64,000 nt of DNA from Brienomyrus brachyistius (taxonomy: Eukaryota; Chordata; Actinopteri; Osteoglossiformes; Mormyridae). A program made the translations under genes and the position numbers. The DNA lies in the NCBI RefSeq assembly GCF_023856365.1, contig NC_064534.1:9692536-9756535 (forward strand), in the 5' to 3' direction. Below are positions 23,501 to 36,829 of this stretch, one piece after another. Position 1 is the first letter of the stretch, and the number at the start of each line of letters is the position of its first letter. The notes beneath the pieces are model-generated. The model was not told the DNA's origin. It worked only from the letters and a program-made list of their open reading frames with translations, and did not search any database.

Positions 23501-26500
23501 AAGAGCAACCCTGTGAATGTGCGTGGGGGTGAAAAATGAGTCTGTTCGTGAATAATGTGACCGCAGGCTCTCGAGGCCTCCAGCAGGGGGGGTGCCTGGG
23601 CCAGCCCGACCCACAGCTCAGTCCCAGAACCTGCGTAAAACAGCTGCAAGGCCCGGCTGTGAGCTCGTCAAGTCTTTTCTGGGGACCTTCTTGTTCGCAA
23701 ACCTGCATCCCATCAATGACATGTTCATCACGCTACCATCCAGGGAGGGGGGCGCACTGATCGGCCTCCTGACTCCCGCCCCCAACTGGCCCCTTTCCGC
23801 AGATGCTGCCCCTCCCCCCTGCACACACTCATAAGGGGGTGGAGTTGCAAGGGGCATGAGGAAGGGCCAGGCTTATAAACAGATTTAAAAAATAAGAAAG
23901 AAACACGATCAGCACGATCAGCACACAGAAAGACGGCACTAGCAGAACCCAAACTGACCAGCAGGTGGGGATGTGGAGAGGAGCTGGACTCCCCAGTGTG
24001 GGGTGGGGGGCGGTGGGCTGGGGTACATAGGGCTTACCTGTCTCTGTGCGGATGTGGCCAGCTGGACCTGGCAGAACTTCACAGCCTGATCCAGTGCTGC
24101 TTCTTCATCGACCTGAGGTAGAGAGAGAAGAGGAGGATGACGAGGGTGAGGATGAAGAGCTCTGATCACACCCACCCCGGCAGTGTCCCTGCTGACTAGA
24201 ACGGTACGCCGGTGGTGGGAGTCGTACTTGTGCTGAGTAATGGGGGCGCCTTTGAAGAAGGCGTGAGCCAGGGACTAGAGCAGGCGGCAATGATCAGCAA
24301 AGCCACCAGGGGGCGCCCCGCCACATCAAACACGGGAGGAGAGGCACCAGTGCTGCAGGGACCCGGCTGCCCACCCTCCCACCTACCTGAGTGTCATGCA
24401 CATGCTCTCCTGTGTTATCACAGGGGGCTCTCACGCCATTGCCCGTCACTGCGAGGGCGGGGCCACTACCCCCCCCCCCCCATAATCCTGGGCTGAAACC
24501 TTGGATCATCGCTCTGCCACACAGGGTATGTACACAGAGTGTCCCTCCACCCAAACAGCAAGCCTCACAGAGCCATCTTGTCCACTGTTTGTCCCTCTGA
24601 GTACTGAACGCCGCGAAAGGCACTATATAATATAAATATAACCCAACGCGGAAGGCACTATATAAATATAACCCAACGCGGAAGGAAGCGCCGGGGGGTG
24701 AGGAAGAGAGTTTTTCTTAAGGAGGAAATGGCGCCTGGGGTGAAGCACGAGTGCTTCCTCTCCCACACGGTCCACGAGCCCCAGCGCAGCGTGGGGGGGC
24801 TCGGCGACCAAAAGCAGCCCCTAAAATGCGCTCGCCAGATGGTGCTGCATCTCGAACCCTAACTCGATACCCCCAGCGCCCACTGGGGGGGGGCTCTCTC
24901 AGCAAAGCAGCGGGAGGTGGTCACTGCACACCGGCATGTCGCTCAGAGAGGGGGGCGCTATTTCTAGAGGCGCCGGGTCCTCGAGACCCAAAACACCGTC
25001 TGATAAAATCATTATGCCGACTGATTTTGTTTTATAAATATCTAACGGTTTTATTCTAAAAAGCCGACACCGATCCCCTAATTACCGCTAATAACAAACG
25101 GAAGGAAAGTTATTTGGCTTGATGTGATTAAACACACCAGACAGTGGGCAGTCAGCAGCCAGAATGACAGTCTGGGGTTCGGAAACTGGACAGAAAAGCC
25201 TTCAAAGGGGACTTTGGTCTAGGTGTTATTTATTATTGACATCACTGTCATTAGCTCTCCTACGGATCGGCATCCCTTCCAGAGCATTACCTCACACCCT
25301 GTGCTGCCACGTCTCCCCAGGACAGAGACCACGGTAAGAGGCTGGAAGAGACTGCCTGCATGTATGCGTTTGTGCGTTTACAGTGTGTATTTACATAATT
25401 GTACTATAAACGCGTCTCTGTAGCCCGATCACCCCAGAGCCGGGTTGCAGTCACAGACATGACATTTTATGCTAAAGCTGGAAACAAAACTGGTATTTTT
25501 CCAGCTTGCTGATTGCTGTTTTTCTGTTGTTGATTATGCCAGAGTGCCAGAGCGATCAGGGCAGGGGTAACTTTAGACTTCAGAAGGGAGTGGAGGAGGG
25601 ACCTAATGGAGGATGATGAGGATGAGATGATGGAGGCGCTAAGAAGAGGGGGACGAACTCCTGACAGCCGCTTCTGTCCAATCATGCCCTGCCCTGCCCC
25701 GCCCTGCCCCGCCCTGCCCCCCCCGCCCTGCCCTGCCCCGACCTGCCCCACCCGCCCCACTTGCCTGTTTCATGAGCATGTACGTCTCTGACATGATCTT
25801 CTCGATGCGGCCCAGGTCGTAGGTCATGACCTTCTGGCCCTGCTGCCACACCCTGTAGGCGTCCAGCAGCAGCGTCTTGCCCGTCTCCACATCTTCCAGA
25901 AGCTTCCGCTTGCGACTGGGCCTGCGCTGCTGCTCGCCGGCCTCGGGGGGACTGAGGGAAGCTGGCCGCTTAACCCCCCCGGTGTGCTGCTGCTGCTGGC
26001 GGGAGCTGATGCTGAGCTCCTCCAGGGACAGCTCCGGGGGGGCCCTTTCTAGGGGCCGCGCACCCCCGCCGCCCTCCCAGGTCCCACCCTCCAACTCCAT
26101 GGGCTCCTCCCGCCGCTCTGCTGTGTCCATAGCCTGCGGTGGGGGGCGCTCCTGGGGGGCCTCGGGCTGCCTGGCCTCCGTGCCAGGCTTGCTGGGGGCC
26201 GCCCGCTTGCCGTCTTCGGCGCTGGGCCTCGGGGGCGTGTCAGTGGTGGTCATGTCCCCCCCACTGAGGGAAGGCTCTGATACCTGGTGCAGCCAAGACA
26301 CACAAACACAAACACACACAAACACAGACACATATACGTTTGTTTTCATATCTTTGTGGGGACTCTTCATATCTATGGGGGAAACTCTAATCCCAACATG
26401 ACGACCTTAACCCCTACCCAACCCTAACATTAACCATAAGTGACCACACAAAATGCAAGACTTCTGGCATTTTTAGTTTTTGGATTACAGTCTCAGATTT

Positions 26501-29500
26501 TTTTCATCTTTTTTGGGGACTGGAAAAAATGGTCCCCACAACATCAAAATAACAGACTTGTATCACATTGTGGAGACACAGAGACATTGTGGGGACCAAA
26601 TGACCCCATAATATGATAAAAACCTGTTATGTCGATGTTGTGGGGACCAGATATAGACAGACAGAGCGACTCTTCTGCACTAGTGCCCTCTTCCCCTCAG
26701 CTGGTGAACAGTAATGCACTCGTAATAATAATGTAAGTGATAAGTGAACATCACAGCTCCGTTTGCAAGGAGGACAGACCCAAGCGGCCCTCAGAATAAC
26801 CAGCGATCCAGCAAGTCATTGCCTGGTCGTTAGTGACAAGCAACTACGGGGGCAGCACTCCGTGCCACTGGGTGGCGCTGGTGGGCATGTGTGGCCGCAC
26901 ATGTGCGAGTGTTCCGTGAGTCCATACCCCAGTGAGTTTGTTCAGATTATCCTCCAGTACTTTCACGGTTAAGAAAAACGCTCGCTTGGCCAAAACCTGT
27001 CGGTCCACATCCCGCAGATACTTCCTATTAAGAGAGAAGGAGGAAGGGAGGGAGAGATACAGATCGGGAAGGAGAGGAGGAGGGAGAGGAGGAGGGAGAG
27101 ATACAGATCGGTAGGGAGAGGAGGAGGGAGAGGAGGAGGGAGAGATACAGATCGGTAGGGAGAGGAGGAGGGAGGGAGGGAGAGATACAGATCGGGAGGG
27201 AGAGGAGGAGGGAGAGGAGGAGGGAGAGGAGGAGGGAGAGGAGGGAGGTCCATTATGGTGACGCTCTAAGCGACGTAAGAGAACTGCCCCTGGGACAAAA
27301 TCATGTAAAGAAGAGTCAGCTGGGGACTCACTTTCCCTGTTCCGGGGTCCTCTGGAGCATGCAGGAGACCTTCAGCAGGGTGTCCCGGTCCTTGAGCTCA
27401 GACAGAACGTCCAGCAGAAGCACGATGGAGCGGTTCATGTGAGAGGCGAAGCTGCCGGGCCGATCAATCTCATCCACCGGGATACGCCAGACGCCCTGCA
27501 GGGCAGAGTTCAGGGTTCAGAGCGCTGGCACACCACCTAGAGGCATGTCAACTAGAGGAACACTACCTAGAGGCATGTCAACTAGAGGAACACCACCTAG
27601 AGGCATGTCAACTAGAGGCACGTCAACTAGAGGCACGTCAACTAGAGGAACACCACCTAGAGGCACGTCAACTAGAGGAACACCACCTAGAGGCACGTCA
27701 ACTAGAGGAACACCACCTAGAGGCACGTCAACTAGAGGAACACCACCTAGAGGCACGTCAACTAGAGGAACACCACCTAGAGGAACACCACCTAGAGGCA
27801 CGTCAACTAGAGGAACACCACCTAGAGGAACACCACCTAGAGGCACGCCACCTAGAGACATGTCAACTAGAGGCACACCACCTAGAGGCACACCACCTAG
27901 AGACACGTCAACTAGAGGAACACCACCTAGAGGCACACCACCTAGAGGAACGCCATCTAGAGGCACGTCAACTAGAGGAACACCACCTAGAGGAACACCA
28001 CCTAGAGGCACGTCAACTAGAGGAACACCACCTAGAGGCACGCCACCTAGAGACATGTCAACTAGAGGCACACCACCTAGAGACACGTCAACTAGAGGAA
28101 CACCACCTAGAGGCACACCACCTAGAGGAACACCACCTAGAGGCACGCCACCTAGAGGCATGTCAACTAGAGGAACACCACCTAGAGGAACACCACCTAG
28201 AGGAACACCACCTAGAGGCACGCCACCTAGAGGAACACCACCTAGAGGAACACCACCTAGAGGCACACCACCTAGAGACATGTCAACTAGAGGAACACCA
28301 CCTAGAGGCACGCCACCTAGAGGAACACCACCTAGAGGCACGTCAAGTAGAGGAACACCACCTAGAGGAACACCACCTAGAGGCACGCCACCTAGAGGAA
28401 CACCACCTAGAGGAACACCACCTAGAGGCACGTCAAGTAGAGGAACACCACCTAGAGGAACACCACCTAGAGGCACGCCACCTAGAGGAACACCACCTAG
28501 AGGCACACCACCTAGAGACATGTCAACTAGAGGAACACCACCTAGAGGCACGCCACCTAGAGGAACACCACCTAGAGGCACGTCAACTAGAGGAACACCA
28601 CCTAGAGGCATACCACCTAGAGGCACGCCACATAGAGGAACACCACCTAGAGACATGTCAACTAGAGGCACACCACCTAGAGGCACACCACCTAGAGACA
28701 CGTCAACTAGAGGAACACCACCTAGAGGCACACCACCTAGAGGAACACCACCTAGAGGCACGCCACCTAGAGGCATGTCAACTAGAGGAACACCACCTAG
28801 AGGAACACCACCTAGAGGAACACCACCTAGAGGCACGCCACCTAGAGGAACACCACCTAGAGGCACACCACCTAGAGGAACACCACCTAGAGGCACGTCA
28901 AGTAGAGGAACACCACCTAGAGGAACACCACCTAGAGGCACGCCACCTAGAGGAACACCACCTAGAGGAACACCACCTAGAGGCACGTCAAGTAGAGGAA
29001 CACCACCTAGAGGAACACCACCTAGAGGCACGCCACCTAGAGGAACACCACCTAGAGGCACACCACCTAGAGACATGTCAACTAGAGGAACACCACCTAG
29101 AGGCACGCCACCTAGAGGAACACCACCTAGAGGCACGTCAACTAGAGGAACACCACCTAGAGGCACACCACCTAGAGGCACGCCACCTAGAGGCACGCCA
29201 CCTAGAGGCACGCCACCTAGAGGAACACCACCTAGAGACATGTCAACTAGAGGAACACCACCTAGAGGCACGCCACCTAGAGGAACACCACCTAGAGGCA
29301 CGTCAACTAGAGGAACACCACCTAGAGGCACACCACCTAGAGGCACGCCACCTAGAGGAACACCACCAAGAGGCACACCACCTAGAGACATGTCAACTAG
29401 AGGAACACCACCTAGAGGCACGCCACCTAGAGGAACACCACCTAGAGCAGGGGTAGGGAACCTGATCCATGGAGAGCCGGTGCGGGTTTTTGGGATGACC

Positions 29501-31796
29501 TCTCAGTCAGCCAGTAATAAAGCAGCGATTCTCAACTCCACTTCTTGGAATCCACTGTTATTGGCTGATTGAGAGGCCATCCCAAAAACCCGCACCCACA
29601 CCAGCTCTCCATGGATTAGGTTCCCTAGCCCTGACCTAGAGGCATGCCACCAAGAGGAACCCCACCTAGAGGAACCCCACCTAGAGGAACCCCACCTAGA
29701 GGAACACCACCTAGAGGCACGTCACCTAGAGGCACACGACCCCGCAGCATACCAGCAGTAAGCTCACTTCCCTGCTCTCCTGCACTCCCATTTCAAAAAG
29801 GAAGTGCGCACACACACACGCACACACACACACACACGCACACGCCAGCGGGCTCACACTCTTTTCCTGGCACCAGACGCGGGACACAGGGGCTGCCAAA
29901 TACAGCAGGAATTAACCTAGCAGCTGGGGGGGGACCCTAACCCCAGCCCATCACTTACCAGCCAACACACTGATCCCTGCAGGACAGAGTGGCTCCCTCA
30001 TTCTCACACAAACACACAGGTCCCTCAATCCACTCCCGACAGAGACGACGAGGAAAACACAAAGCACACTTCAAGCAAATTCGTAAGCAAATAGTGAGCT
30101 GACTCGGTGCCCCCGGCTCCTGCTCTGAGCGTGTGGAGTTTGCATGTTCTCCCCAAGTCTGGTTCACTCCGGTCCTCCTCCATGTAGCCCTGTGCTACTT
30201 GGGAAAGGCTACAGGCGACGACCCTAGGCTCCTCCCGCCCTCACGGCCACATTCTGCACAGCCCCCCAACCCAGAATCGCTTCGCTATGGCGCTTATCTG
30301 AGCGCTGTCTTCTGCAGGGGTTACAGGGATAAGCTGCAGCTGCCCACTGCCCCATGCAGGTCTAAGATGGACTAACTGATCTCTGCCAATCAGAAAGCTC
30401 CCCCAAAAACTTATGGACCAACCTCAGACGAAGTAGAGCGACCTCAAATGGGGACATTCCTCTAGAGGGCGCTGCGAATCCGAGGCTGTTTCTCTGTACC
30501 GTCTTACCCCTGACTGTCTGTGACCGTAGCGATGGTCCATGGGAACCTGACGTTCTCGGGGTAAGGCGGGGGCCAATGAGATCCGTCCATGAACAACCCG
30601 ACAGTCTCACTAAGCAGCCCCCCTCCCACCCTAACATGACTGTGTTGCACAGGTTACAGGAACAGGCCTCCAAACAGGGCAAAGGAGGGTGTCTTCACTT
30701 CGGCTTGAAATCCTCTGGCTACAGATTCCCGCGAGCCCAGGTTCTGGCGAACCCTATCTCCTGAGAAGCATTGACAGGATCCTATCACAGATGAGTCTGC
30801 AGCAGCTGGATGGCTGGCACACCAACACCCCCCCCCCCCAACCCCCCACTCCCCGCTATTAAATATTAAAAAGAAAAAACCAAATTAACACCAGGGTCTC
30901 AACAAAAGACATTAAAAATAGAAAGCGTGTGCGATGTGTGAGCCTCCCCGTACAGCCCACCGGGGTCAGCGAGGTCGGGGATGTCCCACAGAGGGATATG
31001 GGGATTCCCCTGCGTGGCCCCATGCAGGGGAAGGACCCACGGGCAAAGCGCGAGTCGGGCAGGGGAGCACTGCTCTGTTGGCATGGAAACTGCTAACACA
31101 CCCGCATGGAGAAGAGGCTAGGGTTTGAGGGTCAGCAGCACTGGGTGGGGGGCTACAGATCCAGCAGGACGGGGAAGAGCAGAAATCCTGGCAGGCAGAA
31201 GCGGGCTGGTGATGCACAGAGATGTTTCTCCCCAGGACCTGCGGATCATCCGGCCAGCGTGATCCATAGGGGTACTCAGCTCATCAGACAACTTCCAGTG
31301 GCTACATCCACATCGTGCAGACCGGCATGGAGGCATTACGGCAAACCATCCCAAACACCCCCTTTAGCTTTCATGTCAGAGAAGGTGTCCGCATACTGCA
31401 CACGGGCCTCCGGCCGCTTCCAGCACCCCCCACCTGATAGCTGGGTCACACCCGCTGCCAGATCGCTCTCAGACCGGCAGCCCCCAAGATGCAGCGGATT
31501 CAGACCCCAGGGCAGCTGATCACAGTGCTCTAAAACATGCAGGAACTTCTCCGCCGAGACTTCAAAAGGCAATACAGTGCCGGGGAGGGACGGGGGGGTG
31601 GGGTGAGGAGACGGATTTAAATGAAGGTAGAAGGGCGAGGGAACACAGTGGAGCATTTAGACCTCCCGCCAAAAACTCCTCGGGCCTCCGGAGATACATC
31701 AGGTTCCCCTCCGATGCGTATTTTTAAAGTTTGCTTTCTGTTTTCTCCACCCCCTTCCCCCACATTTCATCCACGTGGTCCCCCCCGCCCCCCCCC

Positions 31797-31847
<51 letters not shown>

Positions 31848-34800
31848 CACCAACAGTGACACAACGGAGCGGGACTGACTGGAGATCCTGGAGCTCTTGA
31901 AAAAACACAGACGGGAGTTTGGCTCCGAGCTCTGGGGTGAGGTCCCCCCCCCAGCGCCGGCAGAAACCCCCCCCCCCCCCCCACCCCAGATTCACTATTC
32001 CTCTCCACCCCCCCCCCCCAACCAACCTAATGAAATAAACTGGAAGCCGAAGAAGCCACAGGCACACTAGCAACGGCAGGGACGAAACTTTCACTGCGAG
32101 CGAGCGAGCGAGAGACTCACCATCACAAACGAGGTCCGTTCCACACGGGCCGCGCCACTCGTCCTCCTGGAGGCTGTCCCCCCCCACGGGGGGGAGCGAG
32201 AGTGAGCGAGCGGGCAGCTCAGCGCGGGCTGGGAAGCGTGGCGGTGGCAGTGGTGGGGCGGACAGGAGCAGCACCGCGCTCCACACAGACAGCCTGACTC
32301 GCCGCTCGCTCCCTCTCAGAGCCTGCCATCACACAACAAAACACCCACGCACCCCCCCCCCCCCCCCAACACCCAGCCCCAACCCCAACCCCCGCCTTCC
32401 CTGCCGACGCCCACCCCTCTACGGCACGGCCAGCCAATGGGGGGGAGCGCGGAATCCGGCGCACGCCCACACGCGCTGTACACAAACAGAGGAGATGGGG
32501 AGGGTGCAAAGAGAGCGAGAGGCGGGGGGTGGAGAGAGGGAAGAGAGGGAAAGGAGAGAGAGTGAGAGAGACGGGGGGGGGGGGGAGACAGAGCGACCTG
32601 CAGATGGGGAGAAACGAAGAGATCTGTGCAGAGCTGGCCACCTCACTTCCTGTTGTTTGTGCAGAAGAAGACAGGGAAGGTAGCGAGCGGCACTCTCCGC
32701 TCCGGCGGAGGCCCCCTGCCTGCCCTCACCCCCACCCCACAAGCAGCTCTCCGGCTCTCAACTTCCCCCTCTGCTAAACCTCACTCTCTACCCAGCGGAT
32801 CCGGCCTTGCACTCAGCCTCCCCCACATACACACGCGTGCACAGAGACATGCACGCAACGCTGTGCTCAAACCCACCGGGCCGCTACAGCCCCGAGTCGG
32901 TTCCGCCTCACAGGCAGTAGGACGCAAACACACACACTGCCCCCAAACACGTGGGGAAATTCAGCCCAATGAGGTAGCAACTAGCAAGCCGGGGGTGGGG
33001 GCACCTATATACACACTTATATCAGTGATGACCACAGCCAGTACGGGCCACTGCTTAAGCAGGGGGCATGTGATGCAATCAAAACAATCCACATGGGTGG
33101 GACCTTGACCAGTTAGGAAAGAGATTTTTAAAAACCACAGCAGAAAAGCCCTGAAAGACATCAAATCATAACACGACAGTAACTAGGGGTGATGCTCAAA
33201 CATCGAGGCTCATCGCCCATGTCCTGGAGTGTTTCCAGCCTGCCATGTCCTGAAAAGGATTAGTCTAACTAAGAGCATGCTGCCCCCCAGAGGAAGGGTG
33301 AGGGACTGCAAAAACACACACAGGTTGTAGCACGGGACCTAACCTTACAGCATAAACTCTAAGATTATACTCCAGCATAAAACGGAAGCCTATAGCTATG
33401 AAATGAACGTACTCGGTGCAGGCGCCATGAATCTGTGAGCACGGCGAGTCTCGCACAGGTGCCGGCAGAAGCAGGCCAGCGTAGTATAACCGGCTGGTTA
33501 GCAGTTAGCTCCTCAGTGTGTGAAGCGAAGCCAGGGCGTGCTGCTATTTACGGGAGCGAAGTTCCACAGCCAGAAAAGCGGGCGGACGGCGCTCGGCACA
33601 GCCAGCAGCCACGCTCCCCTCCCTCCCTTTAAGCCATTTAAATTTAAACAGCATCTGAAGTGCGCCGCGATTTCCTCGCCAGATAATAAGCGAGTCCCGT
33701 CGAAGGGAAGGTGATGGTGAACGTGGGGGGGGGCAGTCTCCACCTTGTGGCCGGCTGTCATGGAAACAACAATTAGGGTCTGAAGCAAAAACATGTGACC
33801 TGAAGCAAGTGGTCAGGGGGAAGGCCTCACACCATAATCAGCTTGCATAGCGAATGGCGTTGAGTGCGGAGCAGAGGGTCTGAAGGGCACCCGCCCCACC
33901 AGCCAAGAGGGCTTGCCTGGGCTCACATTCCCCTCATGAAAAACAGCAGGAAGCTCTCAGACGTAGAAACATTAGCCGGGGTGTTTTCGGAAGGCTGTGA
34001 AAGGGACAGGGTTGGCGTAGACTACCAGCCGAGAGCAACAAAAACTCATCGGATGTAGGAATGAGGAGAGAAAGAAGAAACTGAGATTCTGGATCTGTCA
34101 GGGAGACGGGATATGAGTCGAGCTCGCACAGCTCGCCTGACCCAAGGACGGAAGCAGGGCAGGGCGACCCACATAGCCACCACCGTGGGGAGTCCTCGGA
34201 GGGAGAATCCTCCGGAAAGACACCTGTGCCAGCCACCCCCCTCCCCCCCAAGACCGACCTGGGATGGCACAGAGACCGCGACCCTCGCAGAACATGAATA
34301 GCCGAGGCCACGAGGATGAGCAACAGGACGCCCGCCCGCCCGGCACAGGACGCCCGCCTGGCACAGGACGCTCGCCCGCTACGCACAGGACGCCCACTAT
34401 GCACAGGACACCCGCTCCACACAGGAATGCTCGCTCCGCACAGGATGCCCGTCCGGCACAGGACGCCCACTATGCACAGGACGCCCGCTCCGCACAGGAC
34501 GCCCACTATGCACAGGACGCCCGCTCCGCACAGGATGCCCACTCCGCACAGGAATGCTCGCTCCGCACAGGACGCCCGCTAAGCACAGGAACGCCCGCTC
34601 CGCACAGGAATGCCCTCTTTGCACAGGACGCCCGCTAAGCACAGGACGCCCGCTAAGCACAGGACGCCCGCTCTGCACAGGATGCCCGCTCCGCACAGGA
34701 ATGCCTGCTCGGCACAGGACGCCCGCTAAGCACAGGACGCCCGCTAAGCACAAGACGCTCGCTCCGCACAGGACGCCCACTATGCACAGGACGCCCGCTC

Positions 34801-36070
34801 CGCACAGGATGCCCACTCCGCACAGGAATGCTCGCTCCGCACAGGACGCCCGCTCCGCACAGGAATGCCCTCTTTGCACAGGACGCCCGCTCCGCACAGG
34901 AATGCCCTCTTTGCACAGGACGCCCGCTAAGCACAGGACGCCCGCTCCACACAGGAATGCCTGCTCCGCACAGGACGCCCGCTAAGCACAGGACACACGC
35001 TAGGAACATGACGGCCGCTTGGCACAGGACGCCCGCTCAGGACAGGACGCCCGCTCAGGACAGGACGCCCGCTCCGCACAGGAACGCCCGCTCCGCACAG
35101 GAACGCCTGCTGTGGTGATCTGACAAATGTATGCTGAGTGCCCAGGCCGACTTCTCTGGCCAAGCAGCAGCTGAGGAGGAGATGCCCCGGACACCTTCAG
35201 TCTGGCCGCACCGAGCTACGTTTTGTCTATAACCACGACCAGCAAAAAACACGCAAACATTTGAAAGGCTTATAATGCTGCCATTAGTCACTGGGAGTGA
35301 CTGGGAGCCTAAGCACTTTGATATTGTAATGAAAACAGACAGAACAAACAAATAGGTATTTACACATGTATGTATATATGAAGAAGTCCTTCCTGTGCCG
35401 CTTTTCGGGGGGGGGGAGAGGATTTCTGAACGTATATGAACAATTTCTCACACCAGAAGGGCCACTTACCACAACTCACTCAAAGCCAGAGAAATGCCTG
35501 GTTTACTGTACAAACCAGAAGCAGAACTCATAATACAGGCACAAAAAAACATGTGCCTGAAATAGGCACCTCATAGAAATGGAGAAATGACACTGTCCGG
35601 CACAGTAATCAGCCACTAAATAACCCTTAAAGAAAACGCTGCCACAGCTCAGAACGAAGCCTATTCTTTGGAAAACAAATTAAATCTCCCAGGGGAACAG
35701 GGGCCCGACACACTGCACATCCTGACCAAACCCAGGAGGCCCCAGGCTCCCCCTGCAGGCAGCTGATGGAAATACCTTTCATGATTCATGAAGCCCCAGG
35801 CAGGAATGTCCAAATCAGCCCTACGTCAAGATCCCAAACAACTCTCAGCTAACTGAGGTGCCCCACACCACCCAGTCGTGTCGTGTGCCGGGGCTCCCAG
35901 TTGACAGTCCCTCTCGTGGAATTCCGGGTCAGGGAGGCACAGGAAAATGCGACCGGGCACTTGTGGACCGGAGACTCGTATACGGCATGTGCATCCTGCT
36001 GGAGGAGTGCTCGCCTCAAATATTACCTGGTGTGAAGGCTGAGACACACGGGTGTGAGCACACGCGCGCG

Positions 36071-36167
<97 letters not shown>

Positions 36168-36798
36168 CTAATACCAGGAAAAACTCAGCAGCACAGAGGA
36201 ATCTTAAAGAAAAGAATCCTTCTAGACTCTCAGAAGGCTTCAAGATGAAGAGGACTGGAGCTCAGCGAGTTAGTGTGCGCCTGGGCTGAACACTGTCCTG
36301 GCAGCTTCTCCACAGCAGGGGAACATGTGACCCATCAGTCACGCCCACTCCTGAGAGAGAAACGGCTGCACCCACCCGAAACAGCAGCGCAACTGCCCTC
36401 CCCCTCAGGGACCCGGACATCTACCTCTCACCCGCGGTGCAGACGTGTCACCCGCGGTGCAGACGTGTGACACTGGCTGAGATAATGGCAATAACCCCAT
36501 TAACCTCACCTCACCCCCCCCCCCCCCAACCCCCCAGGCCCCTCCCCCCGGCGGCAGGGCCGCTCTGGCAGAGCCGCGGACTCACGTTGAACAGATTGGT
36601 CTTGTTCCTCTCGCAGAACAGCCCCTGTGCTGGCATGTGCTTCAGCTGTTGCCATGGGACACTGCTTCCTAGCAACACGTCCCGAGCCCACTGCAGGTTC
36701 TGTGGAGGCAAAGCGTGGAATGAGGAAGTCGTGGGTTTGGGATGCGTGCGTGCGTGCAGGCGGGCGGGCACATGCGCGCACATACACACGCAAGAGCG

Positions 36799-36829
<31 letters not shown>

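Larger units (their letters stand above)
29847..34330. other. unique part of cabin1 intron w23-w24
   Basis: No coding exon is supported. Contains a C9-C16 cluster near 31960-32020 and 32350-32367, a purine-rich tract at 32500-32590 and the CpG-rich block listed separately. Confidence 0.5.

Noticed and set aside
27517..29421. 634-codon minus-strand ORF
   Set aside because: Same array, opposite strand. It ends in unique sequence next to the cabin1 acceptor without any conserved residues.
27545..29572. 675-codon plus-strand ORF
   Set aside because: It is the 15-bp array read in a stop-free frame and continues into the MITE; no domain and no splice or start context.
31699..32286. 195-codon minus ORF as a new gene
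   Set aside because: Runs through poly-C and (CA)n; only its first part is of interest, as a possible alternative first exon.
34342..35108. possible CRISPR-like array
   Set aside because: Units are contiguous with no spacers, in a vertebrate intron: a minisatellite.
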